Below are positions 24,933-32,212 of a stretch of 32,212 bases of DNA, in pieces. Positions within the stretch are counted from its first letter, which is position 1. Every line of letters begins with the position of its first letter. The DNA comes from Paludibacteraceae bacterium (lineage in GTDB: Bacteria > Bacteroidota > Bacteroidia > Bacteroidales > Paludibacteraceae), in contig JAFYZR010000058.1 in the NCBI GenBank assembly GCA_017557345.1, forward strand, positions 1 to 32,212, read 5' to 3'. Position numbers and translations under genes: made by a program. The notes under the pieces are model-generated. The model was not told where the DNA came from, searched no databases, and saw nothing but the letters and a program-made list of their open reading frames with translations.

Positions 24933-27521
24933 ATGAAAAAAACACTTTTATACACCATGCTTTGCTGCCTGTTGATGCTTCCTATGTATCTTAAGGCGCA
25001 AAGTACTGTGGATGCCGGACAATCAACCGAAGGCAAAGATTTCTGGGTAACATTCCTGCAAGCGGATCAACGGACAAGTAGCAAGAATACGGATATGGGA
25101 AACTATAATTCCTTGCATCTATCTCTGTCTATCTCTTCCCGCAAAAATTGTCAGGTTACGATTTCTAATCCTTTTACGGGCTACAAAGAGACAGTTGACG
25201 TCAAGGCTAACGAGATGAAGTTGGTGGAGGTTTATGGTGGTCATCCCGTTACGTACGAAGCACGGGCTGCGATGGCAACTACCGGCAAAGTATGCTATGC
25301 GGTTAATTCGGAGCAAGCAGATACGTGTGCTTTACATGTCACAGCAACGGAAAATATCTCCCTTTTCGCAACCAATTATAAGAGGGCCACATTTGATGCT
25401 ACGAATGTTTTGCCAACGGCTTCGTTGCTCGATGAATATATCATTCAGTCCTATTCTCCTTCCGACCATGGAGGAACGGCTCAAGGAACGCATTTTGCTA
25501 TCGTAGCCGTGGAGGATGGGACAGAAGTAACCTATGTGCCGACAGAGGCAACAACCGGTCATGCCAAAGGAGAAACGGTTAAAACGGAGACACTCAAAGC
25601 CGGACAAGTATGGTATGTATGGACGGGTGAGGGAGATGGCGCCCCGTATGACTTGAGCGGTACGCACATCACATCCAATAAAAAGATTGCGGTATTCCAA
25701 GGTTGCCCGCACACCAATATCCCTACTAAAGTGAAAGAGCGTGATCACCTTTTCTCACAAGCCATGCCTACCAAATATTGGGGCAATACGTTTGTGCTAA
25801 CCGCTTCTAGCGGCAGAAAGGTAGACTACGTGCGTATTTTGGCGCTCAACGATGGTACGGAAGTACGTATTAATGGTGATTCGGTTTATACCTTTGATTT
25901 TTCCAAAAATCCAAAGCAATATTGGGAATTCAAAATAGGAGCAAATGGAGATTATGCCAAAACAGGCAGTTGTATTGTAAAAACTTCTTGTCCGTGTGCA
26001 ACGCATTTGTTCATGGCATCAAAACAGGCGGATGGCGTTACCGATGGAGATCCTGCTATGCTTTGGGTGAACCCGATTGAACAGCAAATAGACCAAGTAA
26101 CGTTTGCTACCTATTCCAGTCAAAACGGTACGACACATCACTATGTAAACGTTGTAACCGATAAACCGGAATATATGTTCTGGAATGGTTCGTCCATACA
26201 AGACCAATTTAAGCAAGTATCAGGTTCACAAAATTACTATTATGCACAAATTTCGCTCGGTAGTGTAGCGGCTTCACATACATTGAAGAGCACGAAGAGT
26301 AATTTCATTGCTCACGTGTACGGCTTTACAGAAAATGAGTCCTACGGCTATTCTGCCGGTGGTGCCACCAAACCGCTCACGCAATATATAACCATAAACG
26401 GCAAAATCTTCACACCGGATACAGAGAATACATTGTGCGGTGATGATATAATACGTTTTGCTTGCCACCCCGACTATGAATACAATAAGATTGAATGGTA
26501 TTTCGGAGACGGGCAAAACGATTTGAGCAACAAGGACTCTGTGCTGCATGAATATACAGAACCGGGAACCTATTTTGCTTACGTTCTCATTTATCGCGAG
26601 AGCAGTAATCTGTGTGCTGGTCAAAATGCGGTGGATAGTATTCCTATTCGCGTAACTATCGGGAATTATGAGCTTGATATTAAAGGAATCAAATTGCCGT
26701 ATTGTACGAAAGAAGGCGATGAGGCAGATTTAACGATTGATCTTTATAATCCCTCGCAAATATCGCTTGCAGGTGATAGTGTTTCGCTTGCGTTCGATAA
26801 TGCAGCTATAGAAGATGGTTTTTCTCCGGATAAACTGGAAATAGCCAACGATTCTACACTCATTATTCATTTGCCGAGTACCGCAAAAGGAGGCAAGCCT
26901 TATGGATTGCATCTGCGTATTGGTTCTGAGTGCCCGAATAATGTAGTAGATACAATCATGGGCTTTAGATTGATTTTCGATATTCCGGTTTTGACACAGC
27001 GGTATGATAATATTCTGGGTTTGTTACGAGATTCTTTCCCGACACAAGAATTGAGTAATTTCGTTTGGCATCACAATGGAGAACCGATTTCACAGAAAGA
27101 GCAAAGTTCTGTTCTCTATTTGGATGAAACAAATCCGGATAATACCGGTGAATATTTCTTGTGCTTCGATATCAAATATGAGGATGGCAGTTCGATGAAT
27201 TATTGCACATGTCCTGTAACGTTTAAAGCAGAAGGAAAGAAGCATGAGTTTGTGCCGGATGCCGATGGCTTGACAATTATCGCTAATTATTTGGTTAGCG
27301 CCGGAGGAATGGTATATGTCAATGCCGATTATAAGGGAGAAACGGACATCGAGTGTTACGCACAGTGGATTACCGCAAACGGAAAAATATACAATGATTT
27401 GCGATTTGATATTCCAAATGGCGGTTGCACTATTCCTGCGCCGAAAGAGAATGGGCTCTATCTGCTCCGTGTGATAACGGGAAAAGGAAGTCGGAGTTTT
27501 AAATTTGTTATTAACCAATAA
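24933..27521 (+). CDS. Exported IgGFc-binding-like/PKD surface protein with sorting-type C-terminus
   Basis: An 862-residue protein. Signal peptide MKKTLLYTMLCCLLMLPMYLKAQ. Mature N-terminus STEGKDFWVTFLQAD and later LHVTATENISLFATNYKRAT resemble the IgGFc_binding domain (about residues 30-470), first named in human FCGBP and frequent in Bacteroidota surface proteins. A PKD domain follows near 500-575 (KIEWYFGDGQNDLSNKDSVL, HEYTEPGTYFAYVLIY). The end (NGLYLLRVITGKGSRSFKFVINQ) fits a T9SS-type sorting domain. The start at 24933 is chosen because the -7 box is at 24884-24891, inside an upstream in-frame extension. Likely surface-exposed adhesin or matrix protein; ligand unknown. A paralogue lies 2.3 kb downstream. 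The OmpA-family gene follows after 12 bp. Confidence 0.85.
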   Translation: MKKTLLYTMLCCLLMLPMYLKAQSTVDAGQSTEGKDFWVTFLQADQRTSSKNTDMGNYNSLHLSLSISSRKNCQVTISNPFTGYKETVDVKANEMKLVEVYGGHPVTYEARAAMATTGKVCYAVNSEQADTCALHVTATENISLFATNYKRATFDATNVLPTASLLDEYIIQSYSPSDHGGTAQGTHFAIVAVEDGTEVTYVPTEATTGHAKGETVKTETLKAGQVWYVWTGEGDGAPYDLSGTHITSNKKIAVFQGCPHTNIPTKVKERDHLFSQAMPTKYWGNTFVLTASSGRKVDYVRILALNDGTEVRINGDSVYTFDFSKNPKQYWEFKIGANGDYAKTGSCIVKTSCPCATHLFMASKQADGVTDGDPAMLWVNPIEQQIDQVTFATYSSQNGTTHHYVNVVTDKPEYMFWNGSSIQDQFKQVSGSQNYYYAQISLGSVAASHTLKSTKSNFIAHVYGFTENESYGYSAGGATKPLTQYITINGKIFTPDTENTLCGDDIIRFACHPDYEYNKIEWYFGDGQNDLSNKDSVLHEYTEPGTYFAYVLIYRESSNLCAGQNAVDSIPIRVTIGNYELDIKGIKLPYCTKEGDEADLTIDLYNPSQISLAGDSVSLAFDNAAIEDGFSPDKLEIANDSTLIIHLPSTAKGGKPYGLHLRIGSECPNNVVDTIMGFRLIFDIPVLTQRYDNILGLLRDSFPTQELSNFVWHHNGEPISQKEQSSVLYLDETNPDNTGEYFLCFDIKYEDGSSMNYCTCPVTFKAEGKKHEFVPDADGLTIIANYLVSAGGMVYVNADYKGETDIECYAQWITANGKIYNDLRFDIPNGGCTIPAPKENGLYLLRVITGKGSRSFKFVINQ

Positions 27522-27522
27522 T

Positions 27523-27531
27523 AGGAGGAGG
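27523..27531 (+). promoter_or_regulatory. Strong Shine-Dalgarno sequence of the OmpA-family gene
   Basis: AGGAGGAGG ends 2 bases before the ATG; its AGGAGG at 27523-27528 has a 5-base spacing. Unusual in this window, and it supports the start at 27534. Confidence 0.7.
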
Positions 27532-27533
27532 AC

Positions 27534-29726
27534 ATGAAGATGAAACGCTATTTTCGATATATACTGATTGCAAGTGTTGTTTTTAGTCTGAATTGCGCTC
27601 CTGTTGTGGTTAATGCAATGCCAAGCCCTGTGCCTGCTTCGCAAACCGATAAGCAGAAAGCTGCAGAAAAGAAGAAGAAAGAGCAAGAAAAAGCAAAAGC
27701 GGCTAAGGAGAAAGAGAAAGCAAAAGCCGCCAAAGCCAAAGAAAAAGAGAAGGCTGCTAAAGAGAAAGAAAAAGCCAAAGCGGCCAAGGAGAAAGAAAAA
27801 CAGGCAGCGGAAAGACAGAAAGCGAACGAAAAAGCCCAAGCAGAGAAGGAAAAAGCCGCAGAAGCGCGTGCCAAAGAAGCAGAGGAGCGCCAGGAAGCTG
27901 CTGCAAGGAGAGAGGCAGAAGCAAAGGAGAAAGAAGAAAAGGCTATTCGGGATTACGAGAGATATCAAGCAAACCAAGCGAATCCAAAAACGGAAGTCAT
28001 TTCGCTCTTTAATCTCGGCTTGCGTGCCGGTTATTCGGCGATGATGGATAAGATTCAGCCTGCTGCTGATGGATCATTGTGGGGTGCCGGAACACTTAAT
28101 CAGAAAAATGCTCTCCAGCAGCTTACAGGCGGCGGTGGAGCAGGTCTTGATGTGACATATAACATGGAATACGGACATCTTCTCTTTGTTACCGGACTGG
28201 ATTTCCGCTTCCTTAATTCGACATCGAACTACGGATTCCAAGCTATCCGTCAGGATAAGACTTATGGCGCAGAGTACGCGTATCTCTTCGATAAACTGAC
28301 GGAGACGCGTAATATGATGCAACTCGGCTTGCCTATCATGTTAGGTGCGCAATTTGATAAATTCTATTTCCTCTTAGGAGCAAAAGTAGGAGTTACTCTT
28401 TGGAATAATTACAAGCAAAAAGGTCTTTATGACATCGTTGTAACGGATCCCGCTTTCCTTGAGCCTTACGGCATGGGAATACACGAAATTAGCGGAGAAA
28501 CGGAGCAACCGATTAAGTTCCGCCAACCGGAATTGAGTCTTGCAGCGGAGTTCGGAATAGACCTTGATGAATGGCTGCAGGCACAACCGGATCCGAAAAA
28601 GAAAACGAAAGTAAGACCGGGCGAACGGTTGCCTTTTGGACGCGAACATATCCATTACCGCGTAGGTCTATTTGCCGAATATGGTGTGCTCAACACCAAT
28701 GCTACACCGGCTGCTTATCCTACGGTATTTAGCCCAGATGCTGTTGAGGTTCAAAAAACCAATACGCTCCTTGCTATGAATGGAGATACCAAACTGAATA
28801 ATCTCTTTGTGGGCGCGAAGTTTACTGTTCAGTTCGAAGTGCCTGGCCGGCAGACTCGTCCTGTGCCACCACCTCCTGCATACGCTATCTATAGCGTTGT
28901 AGATGTCAATACGAACGAACCGCTTCAAGTTGCTTTCGTAGAGACAAGAGGCACAGAATCTGGCAAGATTGCTATGCGTGAGAAGCAAATCGGACCGAAG
29001 GGCTTCAAGCAAAGACATGCTGTCGGATCATTCACGGCAGAGGCAAAGGCAGATGGATATTATCCTAATTCGGAGGTGTTTACTATCGAAAGTGTCGGTT
29101 CTACCCAATATGTCACGATTGCTCTGCGCCCGTGTCCGCTCTTCCGCGTTCGCGTGTATAATGCAGAGACAGGGCAACCGGTTCCGGCTAACGTGCAGAT
29201 TCTTAAGAATGATACCGTACCGGCTTATACGCTTGCTACAGATTCAGTTAACGGCTCTGCGCGGCAGATGTTAGAAGAAGGACAGACGTATCGGCTGCTC
29301 ATTGCCCAAATGGGATATGACTCCGTGGCGATGGCTATCGCAAACTTAGGCGATTCGATGAATATTGCTCTCTCGCCGATTAAGAAGGGTGAAGTATTCA
29401 TTGTCCATAACCTCCATTTCGCAACCAACAAGACACGTATACTGCCTCGCTCTGAAAGCGCGCTGAACGATCTCTTTATGTACCTGGATCGTAACCCGAA
29501 TGTGCGTATCAAGATTGTCGGCCATACGGATAATGTAGGTAAGGATGAAGCGAACCAGAAGCTGTCTGACGGTCGTGCTAATGCCGTAATGCAAGATCTC
29601 ATTGAGCGTGGTATAGCAGCTGATCGTATTGAAGCAGAGGGACGCGGAGAGACGCAACCTATAGATACGAACGATACCGAAGAAGGCCGTCAGAACAACA
29701 GACGTGTCGAGATAGAGATCTTGTAA
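27534..29726 (+). CDS. OmpA-family outer-membrane protein with Lys/Ala/Glu-rich region
   Basis: A 730-residue protein. Signal peptide residues 1-28. Residues about 38-145 are almost only K, A, E, Q and R (repeating KAAKEKEKA), predicted to be a long charged helix or coiled coil. Residues about 155-440 form a PorT-like outer-membrane barrel (LFNLGLRAGYSAMM, VTGLDFRFLNSTSNYG, FYFLLGAKVGVTLW). Two beta-sandwich, carboxypeptidase-regulatory-like repeats follow (about 455-610; VVDVNTNEPLQVAFVE and VYNAETGQPVPANVQIL). The C-terminal OmpA domain (about 620-730) has GHTDNVG, N..LSDGRA, and GRQNNRRVE, the peptidoglycan-binding residues. Role: tether between outer membrane and cell wall, probably working with the flanking surface proteins (inference). 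Confidence 0.9.
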   Translation: MKMKRYFRYILIASVVFSLNCAPVVVNAMPSPVPASQTDKQKAAEKKKKEQEKAKAAKEKEKAKAAKAKEKEKAAKEKEKAKAAKEKEKQAAERQKANEKAQAEKEKAAEARAKEAEERQEAAARREAEAKEKEEKAIRDYERYQANQANPKTEVISLFNLGLRAGYSAMMDKIQPAADGSLWGAGTLNQKNALQQLTGGGGAGLDVTYNMEYGHLLFVTGLDFRFLNSTSNYGFQAIRQDKTYGAEYAYLFDKLTETRNMMQLGLPIMLGAQFDKFYFLLGAKVGVTLWNNYKQKGLYDIVVTDPAFLEPYGMGIHEISGETEQPIKFRQPELSLAAEFGIDLDEWLQAQPDPKKKTKVRPGERLPFGREHIHYRVGLFAEYGVLNTNATPAAYPTVFSPDAVEVQKTNTLLAMNGDTKLNNLFVGAKFTVQFEVPGRQTRPVPPPPAYAIYSVVDVNTNEPLQVAFVETRGTESGKIAMREKQIGPKGFKQRHAVGSFTAEAKADGYYPNSEVFTIESVGSTQYVTIALRPCPLFRVRVYNAETGQPVPANVQILKNDTVPAYTLATDSVNGSARQMLEEGQTYRLLIAQMGYDSVAMAIANLGDSMNIALSPIKKGEVFIVHNLHFATNKTRILPRSESALNDLFMYLDRNPNVRIKIVGHTDNVGKDEANQKLSDGRANAVMQDLIERGIAADRIEAEGRGETQPIDTNDTEEGRQNNRRVEIEIL
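27640..27960 (+). repeat. Internal tandem-like repeat coding the Lys/Ala/Glu region
   Basis: Degenerate repeats of AAAGCCGCCAAAGAGAAAGA-like units encode KAAKEKEKA several times. The strong purine bias also creates long meaningless open frames on the opposite strand. Confidence 0.7.
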
Positions 29727-29733
29727 TACCCTT

Positions 29734-29777
29734 ATCGGTATCACATCGGTATTATATCGGTATTATATCGTGATTTG
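29734..29777 (+). repeat. 11-bp tandem array C (4 units)
   Basis: ATCGGTATCAC, ATCGGTATTAT, ATCGGTATTAT, ATCGTGATTTG in exact 11-base steps. It starts 8 bp after the OmpA-family stop and ends 21 bp before the next gene, so it fills the spacer. Confidence 0.9.
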
Positions 29778-29798
29778 GAAAACATAAAAAATGAATAT

Positions 29799-32212
29799 AT
29801 GAACAAACGAATTAAATCGTTATTACTGGCAACAATTTTTGTCGCAATGACTCTTCCCGCATGGGGAGAAGCTATTCCGTCAACCGAAGGCTCTGACTTC
29901 TGGGTAACATTCTTGCAGGCTCAGACAAACTCCTCTGAGTTAATCCTTACTATTTCAGCGAAAGAGGCTTGTGATGTCACTATTGAAAATACAAATGCCA
30001 ATTTCACTGTTAAGAGGACGGTTACTGCCAATAGTAGTACGTCGATTACTATCACGAATCGTAATGCTTGTTATAGCGCCACAAGTGAGCAGGCTATGTA
30101 TACTGCTCTGCATGTTACATCCACGAAAGATATTTCATTGTTTGCCGGAAACTATATTTCCAAAACTTTTGATGCGGCTAATATCCTGCCTACTTCTGCA
30201 TTGCTGGATGATTATCTCGTTCAAGTTTATCCGCCTTCAGACCATGATGGAGATAGTGATTCGCGAGGAAGTCACTTTGCAATCGTGGCTGTGGAAGATG
30301 GAGAAACCGTTGTGGATTATAACCTAACGGCAAAAACGAGTAAGGGTAAGATAGGAGAGCAATCTGTAACGCTCAAGAAGGGACAAGTTTTCTATGTTTG
30401 GACGGGAAAAGGTGCTGGAGATGCGGCAGATCTCAGTGGAACTACAGTTAAGGCACGTAACGAAAAGAAAATCGCGGTATTCCAAGGTTGCCCGCATACC
30501 AATATACCATATATGGTACGAGATCGAGACCATATTTTCTCGCAAGCGATGCCTATCGCATATTGGGGAAATGAGTTCGGTATTACTGCCTCACGATGCC
30601 ATAGACGTGATATTGTTGCTGTAATGGCAATTAATGACGGAACGGAAGTATATGTTAATGCGAAGGATGGAGAAAAGCTTCTGGTGCATACCTTTGATTT
30701 TTCCAAAGATAAGAAACATTATTGGACCTTTGAAATCGGTGAAGAGTTGGCATATTGTGCTGATAAAGCAGGCGAATCTCCTTATACGGGTCTACTACCT
30801 GAACCATTAGTGATAGATTCGTCTTGTTATCTCACTACCTCTTGCCCGGCTGGGGTACACTTGTTTATGGTTTCTAACAGGTATGATAATCTTACACCAA
30901 CGGTAAAATCAGATACGTTAATCAGCGATCCTGCTATGTTATGGATTAGTCCGATTGAGCAAGTTATCAAGGAAATCAATTTCTCTACATATAATAAAGG
31001 CGTGGATCGTCATTTCATGAATATTTTGACAACTACTTCTAATGTGTCGGATATGATTTGGACGGATGAGAATGGAAAAGAGACGAATATTGCATCCTCT
31101 TTCCATCCGCTGAGAGGAAATGACGAATATTCGTATGCTCGTATCGAGATTCAGCCTGGTAACCATAATCTGAAAGGCTATGCCGGCTTTCTTGCACATG
31201 TGTATGGGTATGGCCAACGCGAATCTTACGCTTATTCTTGCGGCTCATCTACTGTCGCTCGTAGCGTCTCCTTTAATGATATTCCCGTGCTTATTGATAG
31301 CATCAGCCCTCGTAAATTCTGCGTCGGGGAAGCGATTGATATGAAACTCAATATCGGTAATAATGAGTATGAGACGATTGAGTGGGATTATGGCGATGGT
31401 GTTATCTATTCTCCGTCCGTTTATACGTCCAACGAAGAGAAAAAGAAAGCGCATCATGTATACAACACACCCGGATGGTATGATTTGAAGGTATCTGCTG
31501 TCTATGTGAACTCTTGTACACAGCAAAGGCATAATGAAACCATGCGTATCTCTTTCCAAGTCGTTGCGCCGGATACTATACTTGCCGGAGTGGAGCATCA
31601 ATGTATCCATAAGGGCAATAAACTGGATGATGGCACAGAACTCACCGATGCTCAGGTAGCCAATCTGCTCAAATACGGAGCCAATGATACCGCATGGGCT
31701 AAACGCGAGAACTGTTACGATCCGATTGAAGTAAAATATGTCGTTTATGGCATGGATTCTGAGTATGAATATGACGAAGTAGGATGGGATAGTGTACAAG
31801 TGAATGGCAAATGGTATTTCCCTGAAACGCTACCGTCGGATGGCGTAATTACCTGGACTTTGGAAGGCGCCAATAGTACTAAGTGTGACTCTGTCATTAC
31901 TTGCCATGCTAAAATCATCACTTGCCTCAATATGGAAATCCCGAATGATTCTGTGAATCAACATGTTTGCTACGGGGAAGATTTTGCCATCAAGTATAAC
32001 TACAAAAAAGGTGATATCGGTGATGCAACGGTGATTATTGACGGCAAGAAATCATCTGTAACGCTTGAAAACGACTCAGTTTTTGTGCCGACAGATAATC
32101 TCAATCCGGGAACATACAAGGCAACGATTGCTGTTGAAGATCCTATCTGTGAAAGAACACTCGAGTTCCCGATTGATATTGCTGTTTATTATCCCGATTC
32201 GATCTTTAAGTA
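29799..32212 (+). CDS. Second IgGFc-binding-like/PKD surface protein (3' end missing)
   Basis: Open from ATG 29799 to the window edge, at least 804 residues, partial. Signal peptide MNKRIKSLLLATIFVAMTLPAWG; mature start STEGSDFWVTFLQAQT. The N-terminal about 470 residues align along their length with the protein at 24933 (LHVTSTKDISLFAGNY, IAVFQGCPHTNIPYMVRDRD, FSQAMPIAYWGN, DPAMLWISPIEQ), so the two are paralogues of the IgGFc_binding type. A PKD-like domain follows (ETIEWDYGDG and HHVYNTPGWYDLKVSAVYV, near 525-570), then further beta-rich repeats not seen in the first copy. Expected to be exported and surface-exposed; a sorting domain would lie beyond the edge. Preceded by the 11-bp array C rather than by a clear TAnnTTTG promoter; an ATG at 29791 runs into a stop after two codons. 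Confidence 0.85.
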   Translation, partial: MNKRIKSLLLATIFVAMTLPAWGEAIPSTEGSDFWVTFLQAQTNSSELILTISAKEACDVTIENTNANFTVKRTVTANSSTSITITNRNACYSATSEQAMYTALHVTSTKDISLFAGNYISKTFDAANILPTSALLDDYLVQVYPPSDHDGDSDSRGSHFAIVAVEDGETVVDYNLTAKTSKGKIGEQSVTLKKGQVFYVWTGKGAGDAADLSGTTVKARNEKKIAVFQGCPHTNIPYMVRDRDHIFSQAMPIAYWGNEFGITASRCHRRDIVAVMAINDGTEVYVNAKDGEKLLVHTFDFSKDKKHYWTFEIGEELAYCADKAGESPYTGLLPEPLVIDSSCYLTTSCPAGVHLFMVSNRYDNLTPTVKSDTLISDPAMLWISPIEQVIKEINFSTYNKGVDRHFMNILTTTSNVSDMIWTDENGKETNIASSFHPLRGNDEYSYARIEIQPGNHNLKGYAGFLAHVYGYGQRESYAYSCGSSTVARSVSFNDIPVLIDSISPRKFCVGEAIDMKLNIGNNEYETIEWDYGDGVIYSPSVYTSNEEKKKAHHVYNTPGWYDLKVSAVYVNSCTQQRHNETMRISFQVVAPDTILAGVEHQCIHKGNKLDDGTELTDAQVANLLKYGANDTAWAKRENCYDPIEVKYVVYGMDSEYEYDEVGWDSVQVNGKWYFPETLPSDGVITWTLEGANSTKCDSVITCHAKIITCLNMEIPNDSVNQHVCYGEDFAIKYNYKKGDIGDATVIIDGKKSSVTLENDSVFVPTDNLNPGTYKATIAVEDPICERTLEFPIDIAVYYPDSIFK

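Noticed and set aside
27090-27977. Long minus-strand open frame rich in Phe, Leu and Ser opposite the OmpA-family and surface-protein genes.
   Set aside because: It is the complement of the Lys/Ala/Glu-coding repeat, which lacks stop codons on the other strand. No family motif, and it lies opposite two well-supported genes.

Overview
The window reads as chromosomal DNA of a Bacteroidota member, most likely order Bacteroidales. The evidence is ten promoters of the phylum-specific type (TTTG-like -33 box, 20 bp, TAnnTTTG -7 box), start codons mostly without a Shine-Dalgarno sequence, a TonB-dependent receptor ending in a Bacteroidales-type motif, and secreted proteins with C-terminal tails resembling type IX secretion sorting signals. 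No rRNA, tRNA, CRISPR array, insertion sequence or prophage was found. Both outermost genes are cut by the window edges. The first six bases are GGATCC, so the left edge may be a cloning site.

Left third (1-11.2 kb): a TonB-dependent receptor (minus, 3' end missing) diverges from a hemerythrin-like/LuxR regulator. Cysteine synthase (minus) diverges from a TfoX N-terminal-domain protein. A possible gene remnant and a strong terminator precede the large pyruvate:ferredoxin oxidoreductase gene, an AAA ATPase of the AAA_14/DUF4143 type, and a 55-residue 2[4Fe-4S] ferredoxin that is a plausible electron acceptor for the oxidoreductase. Then come ruvC, a 53-residue membrane protein and a DivIC/FtsB-like division protein, all on the minus strand.

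Middle (11.2-17.6 kb): a plus-strand operon of secreted nuclease, ligA, a DUF6913-like protein and dapA ends at a bidirectional terminator. It converges on infC-rpmI-rplT. infC appears to start at AUA behind a strong Shine-Dalgarno sequence, and a GC-rich, pseudoknot-capable leader lies before rpmI.

Right part (17.6-32.2 kb, all plus): an outer lipoprotein with a duplicated domain, a PpiD/SurA-type periplasmic folding factor whose PPIase core looks deleted, an AmpG-like transporter, phosphatidylserine synthase, secreted endonuclease I, and a surface module of two IgGFc-binding-like/PKD proteins flanking an OmpA-family protein.

The most unusual signal is repeat DNA of two kinds. (1) Arrays of an 11-bp unit (ATCGGTATTAT) stand in three intergenic regions upstream of exported-protein genes, in near-perfect helical phase. 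(2) Short 7-12 bp imperfect repeats (GATTAGC/CTAATTCG, AGTTTAAAG, ATAAATCA, ATAAAC-GCGAAG types) sit directly before start codons, directly after stop codons, or inside genes without breaking the frame. Inside genes they encode extra peptides in nifJ (twice), dapA, ligA (twice), the LuxR-type regulator and the TonB receptor, and they supply the stop codon of cysK.
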